Shown piece after piece: positions 12,301 through 22,600 of a DNA stretch of 64,000 bases. The notes beneath the pieces are model-generated. The model searched no databases and had not been told where the DNA came from. It saw only the letters and a list, made by a program, of their open reading frames with translations. Position 1 is the stretch's first letter; every line of letters begins with the position of its first letter. The DNA is from Trametopsis cervina (lineage: Eukaryota; Basidiomycota; Agaricomycetes; Polyporales; Irpicaceae), in assembly GCA_022385755.1 (NCBI GenBank), contig MU278370.1, positions 9,247 through 73,246 of the forward strand, read 5' to 3'. The translations under genes were made by a program, and so were the position numbers.

Positions 12301-12957
12301 GCTGCACGCTCCTTGCGGCCCAAGGCAAGCTTCTTTCGTGGCCGATGTGAGTCGCGCGGGTAGATAAGAGGAAAACATACTGTAAAGGGACATTTAGTGC
12401 ACCGGGGAGTCAGCATAGTATAGCTACATCAATGCGAAATGAAAGGCGTCTGTGCGTGTACTGTATTGTATTCTTGGCGTATATCGACTGTGATGGCTAG
12501 ACTATCCGTTGTTCGTGTATGTGCATCAAGGTCACTGAGGCCTGTACAGTCCTAAGGGATAGTACGTCTTACTGTATTTTTCTGTAGGAGCTATCATACA
12601 GTTTTCTATGCCCGCTGTGCTGTTGGGATACTCGCGAGAACTTGCGGTTCTCCGAGTCGTGCTCGGACAGAACGGTAGAAAGAGGATATATGCATAGTTA
12701 AACGCTACTACGTGCATGCGTCCTCTTCGCATACTGTATCATGGTTTTTCCCATTGGATTCAACGTTCTGACCGACATTTATGCGTGAGTGGAACGGTCG
12801 TCGTAGTGACTGTGGTTCACTCGCTGCGAATCAGTTCGGCTCAGCGGCACGTGACTCATCTTGACACCAGATCAAGCGCTGTCCCGTCTCACCAGTCATC
12901 GTCCCCGCCATCCTCAAGCCTCTCCTTCAAGCCCCTCCCTCAAGACTATCAAGCAAA

Positions 12958-14278
12958 ATGGTGAGTTGGTTGTGTCGCCAACGCTGTGAAGGTGCCTTGG
13001 ATGCTCTTCGACCACAATTGTCCTCAAATTGGTAGGGTTACGAGCTGGATGGTACGTACTCAAGTCGGATGACTGACATTTTGCAGGCTGATCTCATATC
13101 CCATAGCTTCGAACCTCCAGGACAATTTGTGCCAGCTACTACTTTTTCTCACTGAGCTCGCCTTGCGAGTGACGACGTGATGAATTACTGCTGGGCTCAC
13201 ACCTCCGCATCGCTTCGGCGGTGTAGGACGGTGTGAGCGTTAGAGCTCCGAGTGCATCACCACAGCGACGACTGCTCCAGTCGAATAATCGCTGATGTAT
13301 CTCGTCTCAATGACCAGCCCCCCAAGACCGGGAAGACCTCCAAGAAGCCTGCCGCTGCTCCCTTTGCGAGCAAGAGCACCAAGGCTGCCAAGAACCCGCT
13401 CTTCGAGTCCCGCCCGAAGAACTTTGGCATCGGTGCGTGCGATTGCTAATCCAACATTGTCATCATCTGACAGCAAGTGTAGGTCAAGATATCCAACCCA
13501 CCACCGACTTGACCCGTTTCGTCAAGTGGCCGGAGTATGTCCGCCTTCAACGCCAGAAGGTCATCTTGAACCAGCGCCTGAAGGTTCCCCCCGCCATCGC
13601 CCAGTTCTCGCACACTCTCGATAAGAACACTGCTACCCAGCTGTTCAAGCTCCTGAACAAGTACCGCCCTGAGACTAAGCAGGAGAAGAAGGCCCGTCTC
13701 GAGGCCGAGGCCAAGGCCACCGCTGAGGAGAAGGAGGCTTCCGCCAAGGTGAATACTACTCATGATCATATATGCGTGGGCCATATCTGATTGCGACCTC
13801 AGGAGTCGAAGAAGCCTCTGTTCGCCAAATACGGCTTGAACCACGCTGTTGCTCTGATTGAAGCCAAGAAGGCCAACCTTGTTGTTATTGCTCACGACGT
13901 TGACCCCATTGAGCTCGTTGTGTTCTTGCCCGCTCTGTGCCGCAAGATGGGTGTCCCGTATGTCATTGTCAAGGGCAAGGCTCGTCTTGGCACGGTCGTC
14001 CACAAAAAGACCGCTGCGGTTGTTGTCCTCCAGGACGTGAAGAGCGAGGACCAGCGTGAGCTTGCCACACTCGTAAGCGCCGCCAAGGCCAACTTGTGAG
14101 TTCCATTATGCAATCGTCTTGCACAACGAGCTAATAGATATTCAGCACCGACAAGTACGACGAGCACCGCCGCCTATGGGGTGGAGGACTCCGTGGCAAC
14201 AAGTCTGCCCAGATGATCCGCAAGCGTGCTAAGGCTGCTGGACAAACTCTGTCCGTCGCCAACTCCCAGAAGCTCTAG
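12958..14278 (+). CDS. RPL8: 60S ribosomal protein eL8 (L8/L7Ae family)
   Basis: Structural protein of the large cytosolic ribosomal subunit, orthologous to yeast Rpl8 and human RPL7A. Five exons (ATG alone at 12958-12960, then 13318-13432, 13483-13748, 13803-14095, 14146-14278) give 269 residues, near the usual length. The first exon carries only the start codon, followed by a 357 nt intron, an arrangement common in fungal ribosomal protein genes. A basic N-terminus leads to the L7Ae RNA-binding fold, with [13 protein letters not shown] and [18 protein letters not shown] clearly visible, and ends in a basic tail. Codon use is strongly biased to C-ending codons, as expected for a highly expressed gene. 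The long first intron holds a strong stem-loop described separately. Confidence 0.96.
13177..13260 (+). ncRNA. Candidate structured RNA inside eL8 intron 1
   Basis: GTGATG (13177-13182) can pair with CATCAC (13255-13260). Inside it, GCTCACACC (13195-13203) pairs perfectly with GGTGTGAGC (13230-13238), and a further CGC-TTCG-GCG tetraloop hairpin sits at the tip (13211-13220). The left edge contains GTGATGA, a match to the C box of box C/D snoRNAs, but the best CTGA (D box) lies outside at 13292. Ribosomal protein introns often host snoRNAs. No specific family is recognised; it may also be only a splicing-related structure. Confidence 0.3.
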
Positions 14279-14786
14279 GAGTCCTGTCGGGAGTCCTTGT
14301 CTATTAGGGGTGTTATCGTACCATCTTCGCTTGGGTGGCCGAAAAGACGTCTTGGGTCATGCTCATACTGGAGTCACACTTATATTGGTACCATCATGGT
14401 GTATGCTAGGTTACGTCTCATATGCAATCAGTGTCAGTATGAGTAATAATGGCAGGACGCGTCGAGCGTGTGCTGTAGACGAGTAGCTGTGTCTTGTGTG
14501 TTTGTACGTTACTAATATTATATCCGACGGAGATCGACAGTCTTTCCACGCTGAGCGTTGTGCGCATGATCTGCAGCATTTGTGTCGATCTGTATTGTGC
14601 CAAAGCTAGCGATATGCCATCTTGTCGATGCTAGCCGTATTGAAACTTCAGTCACGTTCTGTTTAAACAGAAATTTCAAGGACCGAAGGTATTACTATCG
14701 CGGTATGAATACAGTACTACAATATTGTACATGCTCTCCACATAAATATACACGTTCTTCGCTGGCTTATTGATCATAATATACTG
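14279..14786. other. Convergent 3' region between eL8 and the metacaspase
   Basis: AT-rich, with TATTATATCC and ATAAATA stretches suitable for 3' end formation of both genes. No coding signal. Confidence 0.5.
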
Positions 14787-17011
14787 CTACAAGATAAATT
14801 GAAGAGTAGTATCCTATGCGTCAATGATCAGCAACCGAATAGATTGTCGCAGATGAAGAACGCACGATGCGGTGTGAGGTGCTGAGCTGCGGCTTCTGGT
14901 CGTACTTATCATGCAGGATTTTTCTGTGAAGGATAAACGAAAGTTGAGCCCGGGATGAGACACTTAATTATGGATACACATACCGGATGGAACGGAGCAG
15001 CTCTTGATAGGTCTGGTTCGGATTCTCCTTCAGACACCGCATAAATGCCTAACGCCACCAATTAACACCGGCGATGGAATTGCTCGGACGAGGTATCAGA
15101 CAGACTCACATAGCTCATGGCACCGACGGCTACGCCAGCCTCGTACGTGTCTGCGCTGGTCTGGTTGTCTTTGCACCCGCTGAAGGAAACCTGTGGGTAT
15201 AGGGCTCAGGGAGATCTAGGAGGGAGCGTCGACAAATTTATACTCACGACGTCTGCTGGTGTCGACCGCTTCTCGTAGAACCTGTCGGAAACTTGCGAGC
15301 CCTTTCTGCGACCGTCGGAGTGATACTGGGCTATCGAGTGAGACCAATATTTATTTGGAATATGGTAAGTGTAGAGCTCACGAGGTATGGGAGATCTATA
15401 ATTCGTAGACGATGAGTGTTTGTGTTTAACGGCGAACGACGACATACCAAGAGCAGACCCTGAATGGCAGGACTATGAGTTCGTGAGTCGGTATCGCAGA
15501 ACCAAAGGTAGGCTTAAGGGGTACATACGTCAAAGAGAGCCTGTGAAAGGTCAGCCTGAGCAGAAACGTAGCCAGTTACTGAGTTGTACTTACCGTTAGA
15601 CGACAACCGAGGGGCAATGGGTGGACCTGTGTGCGACGTCGTTTAGCTCCGATCCACGATTGTACCAATGTACATCTTCTTACCATGATCTCATGCATCA
15701 TCTGAATGTGAGGATGATTAGCGAGAGGAAAGAGACAGACAAAAAGTGTCGCGTACGTCGTCTACGATATAACCCGCTCGCACATAGTCTACGGGTAAGA
15801 TGACTGGTAACATCTTCGGTCGGCACGTATAAAACCGAGTATAGAAAATCTTCGCACACACCTTCGTCGAGTCCGTCCTTCTCGTCTCCATCGCGGTCGC
15901 GTACCTGGGCCCCATGCCCCGAGTCTGCAAGGGTCCATCAACTGAGAGGACAGCTATCATCGCTGGAAGGTCACGTACAGTGAAAGAACAGTGAGTCGTG
16001 CTGGTGAGCATCCTTGACGAGCCAGCGCATGGCGTCGAGAATGTTTACGCGCGTTGGTGTCGAGCGCGAATTAGATGAGTCGTCTGTGAGGAGGACGATA
16101 TCGTCCGCCTTGTACCCCCAGTGACCTGTGCCGAGGTGAGTCAACCCGAGTATAGTACACACGAAGAGGTGTGGTTCTCACGGATGAGGAAGTTGCGCAC
16201 GTTCTTCGCGTCATTGATGCATCCGTGCAGCTCCTGCTGTTGGCCAAAGTAGTTTATTCCGATCTGAGAGTCGCTCAGCATCGTTCTAACCCGCGTGGTG
16301 TTCTACTTACACACAATGCTTTCTTACGGCCCGTGCATTTGGAGTACCCCCAAACATGAGAGTGAGTATGGTTGTCAGCTGGGCCACGGATGAAAGTTAA
16401 CTGGTAAGCTATGCGGGATACGCTGCAGATCTTACCATGCGGTTTCGTCTGATGCGTCAACTCTGCATTCAAGTCTGAAATCACGCTGGAAAGGGAAGGC
16501 TGATAGCTGCACTCACTGTTAGGATGTGGACGCGCGTTACTGATCCGTCGCTCACGCGTATGCACCGCATGCGAGCTGTGCGTGCTCTCCATGGAGTACG
16601 TCTGCTGAATCTGGATGGGGGCAGCACGCGGCATGACCGCGCCTGCGAATGGGTTCATAGGCTCGGAAGCAGCCCTAGGCATGGGCGGTGCAGACTGGTA
16701 CGGGTTTTCGTACGCGTATGAAGGTCCGTAATAACTCGAGGGGCCGATATCGGGCATGGGTTGATCTATGGGTGGATAGGGAGCCGATTCCTGTGAGCTG
16801 CGACAAATTAAGTAAGAATGTCAAGATTGTGGTAACGCGAAGGACAGCATACTATGCAGGATAGGAGTTATAGCTGCAAATAACACTTTTGAGCACGCGT
16901 TCAGGTCGATCCGAGGACACGCACTCACTGTGGCGGGTACGCCGGCGGCACTGAAGGCGGAGGCGGCGATGATCCTGGGACATAGGTCTGGTCTCCAAAA
17001 TCCCACATCAT
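14787..17011 (-). CDS. Type I metacaspase
   Basis: Caspase-like cysteine protease (peptidase family C14B) cleaving after Arg or Lys, involved in proteostasis, ageing and programmed cell death in fungi. About 430 residues from roughly 18 exons. A Pro-rich prodomain (SSPPPPSVPPAYPP, then Tyr/Pro/Gln-rich sequence) precedes the p20 domain: SKCTGRKKALC, IGINYFGQQQELHGCINDAK, YKADDIVLLTDD. The catalytic His is in FFHYSGHGAQ and the catalytic Cys in ALFDSCHSGSAL, both only seen after splicing. The p10-like part carries STPADVVSFSGCKDNQTSAD and ends SSHR-like then TTLQFIL. Several exons are tiny: 18 nt (15684-15701), 12 nt (15529-15540), 25 nt (15448-15472, bearing the catalytic Cys) and 14 nt (15382-15395). 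The start ATG-ATG at 17011 is inferred. The join near 16,450-16,520 is the least certain. Confidence 0.9.
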
Positions 17012-17919
17012 CTTGGTTGATACGAACGAAGAGAGAGTACGGCTCGCACGGGCTGTGGCAAGAAGGGAAAGGCGGTAAGAGCGGCAGCCGACGGCGAGAT
17101 GCTGAGTTTATAAAGGCTGCAGGAAGCGCTCTAAGCACTTTGACAGAGAGCGGTGTTGGCCGGGGCAGAAGTAGTGCCAAGGGCTATTCGAGTCATGGGA
17201 TAGGAGGCGCTGCGTGTATAGCTGTTCTTCAGTATCTTGTGCTGCGAAATGGGCAGTAGGTATGTGAATACGACTCACCCATTTGTGTAGTTGTACTTCC
17301 TGGTCGCACTTGGCACCACGCGTCGGGAAGTAGACATGACCAAACAAGAGTCCGCTCGACGAGAACTGTGCCCAAAGGGCAGCCGAAGACACTAGATTTA
17401 AGCAAGCTAGCGCAGCCCAGTGGGCTGACTCGGAGGTGGTGGCGGTACAGGAGCTCGGGCGTTGAAGAATGGAGATCGTTGATGCGCTAACCTCATACGC
17501 CGGAGCGCGCTGTCCGTGGCGGTGGAACGTGAATGCAGCATGCGATTATCTAACGGAATATAATCTAAGTAATAGAGGATTCTAGAGTAGAAGTGCTACT
17601 GTGGCCATCGTGTACAGTATACTATTACAAACGAGGAAATCCAGATCCAAGAGCCCGAGACGGATAATGGAGAAAGACTATCAAACCATGGGGGGAAGGG
17701 AGCGCGTACGCTACGGCACAGCCATACATGCATACAACAAGAAGAAAAAATACAGCGCGAGACTAATAAATACAGATAAATGCGGGTGATGCGGATGTCC
17801 AGATCAACGTCCATGGATGAGTGAGGCGTGAGATGCATGTCCATAAGAGCATATGTGACCGTGTCATATGTGGAATGTGTACAGGCTTAGCGAGCAGGGA
17901 GGATGACGAGCTATGAAGA
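17012..17919. other. Intergenic region upstream of the metacaspase
   Basis: Starts with the metacaspase promoter and ends at the stop of the next minus-strand gene. A 94-codon minus frame at 17108-17392 has no motif and I do not call it. A-rich sequence near 17,740-17,790 may form the 3' end of the downstream gene. Confidence 0.45.
17107..17114 (-). promoter_or_regulatory. TATA-like box for the metacaspase
   Basis: TTTATAAA (palindromic) about 95 nt upstream of the ATG at 17011. Plausible core promoter element. Confidence 0.35.
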
Positions 17920-18726
17920 TCATTTTGCTCTGAGGGTACGCAGTTTGTGCTGGACCTCCCCGATGTCCTTCCGATTCCACGCCCCGGTCCACGCTCCAGC
18001 GCTTCCTGTCGTCCACACTTGCGAAGACGGCCGAGGAGAGTGTTGCTGCTTCGGCTTGCCCTCCGGATGACGGTGCTGCCGCAGAACCGACGAGGGGTTC
18101 CGCGATGTCGGGAAGACATACTCTGGGGGTACGTTTTCGCCGAACGTGCGCGCAAGCTTGGCCATACGCTTCCGGCGCACCTCGGTCTCAGAGAGTTCAC
18201 GGGGCATGCCCGAGAGAAGTGGAGAAGCGACGCCGTCTTCCTTCGCGCGCGAGGAGGTAACGAAGGGGGAGTAGGGCGAGAGCGGTACGCGGTTATCCGA
18301 TGGCCCGACAGGAAGGACGTTCACGCGGAGCATCAGAGGGCGGGGAGCCTCTGCCGAGCGACGGGGCCTCGAGGAGAAAGATTTGGGCGTCGGGAGGACT
18401 TCAGCGTTCGAGTATGGTTCGGGCTGGACTGTGAGAGAGGTCACGGATGAATTGGTGGACGAGGACGCGTATATCTCGTTCTCGGCAGCCGGAGGGATGA
18501 TGGGGAAGATCGTGAAGATAGAACCATGTCTGCGGGAGGCCTTCGTACGGGGCGAAGGCGGAGGCTTGTTGTGCAAGGGAGGGAGGGTGACATGGATTGG
18601 TTGCACCTCAGTGACATGGGGTGTTGTGCCCAGGATCGCTTCAAGCTTGCGGGTAGAGCGTAGAAGCCGTGCACGGTCGTGGGTGTTCAGCACGTTGCTA
18701 GTGAGAGGTGAGGAGATGGTGTTCAT
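17920..18726 (-). CDS. Disordered basic protein of unknown function, family paralogue 1
   Basis: Single-exon frame of 268 residues. I know no function for it. It is low-complexity (Ser, Pro, Arg) but has four blocks shared with the gene at 45980-46909: LLRSTRKLEAILGTTPH near residue 22, PRPLMLRV near 130, RRKRMAKLARTFGE near 190, and a C-terminal WTGAWNRKDIGEVQHKLRTL. The spacing and order are the same in both, so this is a real family and not a chance frame. There is no signal peptide or membrane helix. The Arg/Lys blocks suggest a nuclear or RNA-associated location, which is inference. The ATG at 18726 is the first in the frame and aligns with the paralogue's start region. Confidence 0.8.
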   Translation of the reverse strand: MNTISSPLTSNVLNTHDRARLLRSTRKLEAILGTTPHVTEVQPIHVTLPPLHNKPPPSPRTKASRRHGSIFTIFPIIPPAAENEIYASSSTNSSVTSLTVQPEPYSNAEVLPTPKSFSSRPRRSAEAPRPLMLRVNVLPVGPSDNRVPLSPYSPFVTSSRAKEDGVASPLLSGMPRELSETEVRRKRMAKLARTFGENVPPEYVFPTSRNPSSVLRQHRHPEGKPKQQHSPRPSSQVWTTGSAGAWTGAWNRKDIGEVQHKLRTLRAK

Positions 18727-19636
18727 CGCAGAGAGGGTAGTATGGTTGCGGGAGCGGCCGGTGTAGTGTTGGAGTTAGGACAAAGAGGGGGGACGCGCAG
18801 TCGCAGACTGGGCTTCCAAACAAGCGGCGAGGATATAAGAGGGAGGAAAAGTGACGGACCCAACTCCTTCTGCGCAAGGCCCCGAGAAGATTTAATATGG
18901 GAGCCGCACAATAAAGACACTCGCGGCCGCATCATGCGTGCGATTGGGCGACCGCCGTTGCGCCGTGAGGACAATTAAGGCAAGCCTGTGTGTCGCAGAT
19001 TAACACATTGTTGCTTCTCCCTGCAAATTTCAGCGTCACTTACCTGGGCTATTGTCTCATCCATTACGACCCGAACAATAGAGGAGGGTAAATTTCTGTC
19101 GGGATTGCAATGAAGAACCATGGAGCGTGTATGTTGGATGCATTTAGGCGTAATAATGACTCTTCTTAAGCTTTCTGGTGGTACTTGTGCCTTGTGGCCT
19201 GTGGTGGCTGCAGTCAATCATGACACCGTCGATAAACCCAAGTTGTTTACACGTGTTTGCACAATAATATAGACGCCTGCATAATGTGTACTCACGTGCG
19301 AAAGGGCTGGCGCTCATGTACTTCTCCACCATCATAATCTCGACACATCGCTCAGCACACACCTCGTGTCGGACATACTTGAGGGAGGGTGTGAGAGTCA
19401 AACCCGGTGCGAATAGCAGTATTTGTTTATGATAATCTAGAATTCTTGAAATGCTTTACTGCAAAGTGTTACACAGATACTGTTTATCGCGTGTAAGTGG
19501 ATGCGAGTCTCACTATCAGCACGCCGTGCGAAGAGCTACATATCCCGTGGCCAGCCTCTATCTTTTGGCCTCATGATGGGCTATGACAATGTGTGAGTGA
19601 GCCCTCTCTGCCCTCTTTCTGACACCAACGACTACG
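18727..19636. promoter_or_regulatory. Divergent intergenic region upstream of the lamA-like gene
   Basis: Separates the family-paralogue gene (minus) from the lamA-like gene (plus). In the last 210 bp before the ATG at 19637 I count four HGATAR sites, the consensus of AreA/NIT2 GATA factors: near 19,431 (plus), 19,484, 19,512 and 19,558 (minus strand). Rough chance expectation is below one. This fits nitrogen-regulated expression of a nitrogen-catabolic gene. No amidase domain is encoded here, so the neighbouring enzyme is not a full urea amidolyase. Confidence 0.4.
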
Positions 19637-22600
19637 ATGTCGCTGTCTCTCACTCATCACAAGCTCCTCGTTGCAAACCGTGGCGAGATCGCTGTGCGCA
19701 TCCTCCGTACGGCACGACGTCTCCTGATTCCCACTGTCGCTATCTATACCCGCACAGATGCGACGTCTCCGCACGTTACTGCAGCAGATATGGCCATTCC
19801 TCTCCGCGCAGACGATCCCGACCAGGCTTCCAACGCACGCGGATACCTAGACATCGACGCAATTGTGGATATTTGTGTCACACACGGCATTACGCTCGTG
19901 CACCCTGGATATGGGTTCCTCGCGGAGAACGCTGACTTTGCAGCGGCGCTGGTTGGGAAGGGGATTGGATGGGTTGGACCGAGGCCGGATATTATTCGTG
20001 GTATGGGGCTGAAGCATCAGGCGAGGGCGGCCGCGCAGAGGGCAGGTGTACCCGTGGTCCCTGGATCTGGAGATGCTGTGTTAGGGGATGTAGAAGAGGC
20101 GATACGGGTTGCGGGAGAGGTTGGATATCCTGTTTTGTTGAAGGCGACTGCAGGAGGTGGGGGAATAGGTATAGCGGTTTGCAAGAGCAGTGAGGATATC
20201 AGAGCTAAGTTTGATGCGACCAGAGAACGAGCGGCGGTAAGCAGTGTGTTGTTGGTTCTATCTCTAGCCTCTCTGAGTGCCCGCAGTCACTCTTCCATGA
20301 TAATGGAGTCTTCATTGAGCGCTATTTTCAGGCTGCGAGGCATATTGAAGTCCAGGTAAGAGGATTTTACACTTCCACAGGCACACGCGACTAACCGTCA
20401 AGGCCGAAGATATTTGGAAATGGACAAGGGCATGTTATCCATATGGGCGAGAGGGAGTGTAGCGTGCAGAGGCGCTATCAGAAGGTTATTGAAGAGTCCC
20501 CGAGTCCATTCCTCGCGACATTTCCTGGTGGGTGTATTACAATGGCATAAAGTACCTCGCTAATAATGGTGCAGACATCAGAGGCAGACTCTGCAGTGCA
20601 GCGGTGAATTTGTGTAAATCGATGCGCTATAATTCTGCCGGTGAGTCTATATAACATACGCTTTGTCTTGTGTTGTTGCATAGAGCTTATATAGTGCAGG
20701 CACGGTCGAGTTCATCGTTGACGACGCCACGGGCGAATTCTTCTTTCTGGAGATGAACACAAGAATACAAGTAAGGAGTCTTCCTGTCTGTCTTTCCGTA
20801 TAATGCATAACCCTCGTGGAGGTCGAACACACAGTAACAGAGATGCTGCATCCCTCCCTGGACATAGTGGAGCTCATGCTCACCCAAACTATTGCCGAAC
20901 ACGCTACTCTATCCCCCGGCCTCTCGCCCTCCCACTTAGATTCCATCGCATCACGCTTCTTGACGCCTATTACAGATAAGTGGGCGATCCAAGCCCGAGT
21001 GTACTGCGAGAATCCAAGTGCGAACTTCAAGCCATCACCGGGGGTACTTCAACACGTCGCCTTTCCCACTATGCCGCTCAAGTCGGAGAATGACGGCGAC
21101 TGGCTGCGCGTCGATACATGGGTGCAGACGGGGACGACCATCACACCGTTCTTTGACCCATTGATCGCAAAGGTGATCGTGCACGGGGCGTCCAGAGGGC
21201 AAGCAGTTGAGCGAATGCTGCATGTCCTTGGTGCGTCCCGTTTGTGTGGGCCGCCGAATAACACAGCATACTTGAGCGCGATATGTGCGTCAGAGACGTT
21301 CGAAGAAGGAAAAGCGACGACGCGTTTCTTAGAAGGATTTCAATATACTCCAAGGTTTGTGACTGGATGGCGTCTTATTTGGAATATCCATGACAGTAGC
21401 TTGCGTTTAGAGCAGTAGATGTGCTGAGCGGAGGCGTCGAGACGACCGTGCAAGATTTTCCGGGGAGAAAGCTCGCCCTCGGTATTCCACGCAGCGGACC
21501 CATGGACCCTCTCGCGCTGCGTATCGCTAACCTTGTCGTCGGCAACCACGAAGGCACCGAAGGTCTTGAAATCACCCTACCCGCTGTAGGCTGCCGTCTG
21601 TTTTTCCACGTCGATGCAGTCGTATGCGTTACCGGAGCGTCGGCCAAAGTGACGGTAGGCGGTGAAGAGAGATCGATGTGGAGCAAGGTTATTGTGCCGG
21701 CAAAGACTAAACTTGTGATTAGCGCAATTGGAGCGGGCGTCGGTGTCGGGTTCAGGACATACCTTGCGATCAGGGGAGGCTTTCCGGACGTACCAACTTA
21801 CTTAGGCTCAAAGTCGACGTCGATGGGCCTTGGCGGGTATCAGGTTTGTCGATCGACGTATAATGTACTCGTTCTACTAATAGACTCTATATAGGGCAGA
21901 GCATTGATTGCAGGAGATCAGCTGTCTCTCGGGGACTGCGCCCCAATTGCGTCCGACACACCCATCACACTTCCACCTTCTCTTATCCCTTCCTACGCCA
22001 CAGACGAGTGGACAATTTATTGCCTGGATGGCCCACACTCTGATGAAGAATTTATTGTCCCATCCGGGCTCGCCCAGTTCTTCGACACACCTTGGCGGAT
22101 AAGCGCGGCCAGCAACCGCATGGGTATACGTCTGGAAGGCCCGAAGATTGAATGGGCACGGGCAACCGGAGGGGAGGGAGGAAGCCATCCTTCCAATATC
22201 CACGACAACGGGTATGCGTTGGGTGCTGTGAATATCAATGGGGACACGCCGGTGATTTTGACGAATGAGGGCCCGGATATGGGCGGGTATGTCTGTTTGT
22301 TCACGGTAGCTACACCCGAGCTGTGAGTGAGTTGAATTTTCAATACCTATACCGCGAATTAATGGACATCTACTAGGTGGAAGCTAGGCCAACTCTATCC
22401 TGGATCCACTGTCCGTTTTAAACGGACCACATTCGATGGCGCCCAGCGCATAGCCGCGCTTCTCCAGGAGAGATTTCAGCGCATTGTTGATTTCACATCA
22501 GGCACAAGGGAGATGCCTATAGGTCGAGACTGGTTGTCCGACATAGACTGGGCCGATGACCCGCAAGACCCGAAGCTTGAAGTTATACAGAGCGCAGGAA

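Larger units (their letters stand above)
8507..12957. other. 4.4 kb region with no defensible gene model
   Basis: Frames are short and broken on both strands. Fragments between about 10,130 and 12,170 (plus strand) look protein-like in places, for example a stretch at 10,895-11,110 containing IPRSIESVQASIKSCQEQGW and one at 11,366-11,605 containing GARYTRAWLQLPPFEVAVEK. I could not join them into one phase-consistent model or assign a family. A decayed gene or element remnant is the simplest reading. A 13 bp inverted repeat lies at 9219-9329. The right end (about 12,700-12,957) should hold the promoter of the eL8 gene; T/C-rich tracts occur just before its ATG. Confidence 0.4.

Noticed and set aside
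13446..14003. 185-codon minus-strand frame
   Set aside because: Lies exactly opposite the eL8 exons; caused by their biased codon use.
17108..17392. Extra 5' exon of the metacaspase
   Set aside because: The frame has no family motif and spans a TATA-like box; the ATG at 17011 gives a normal Pro-rich start.
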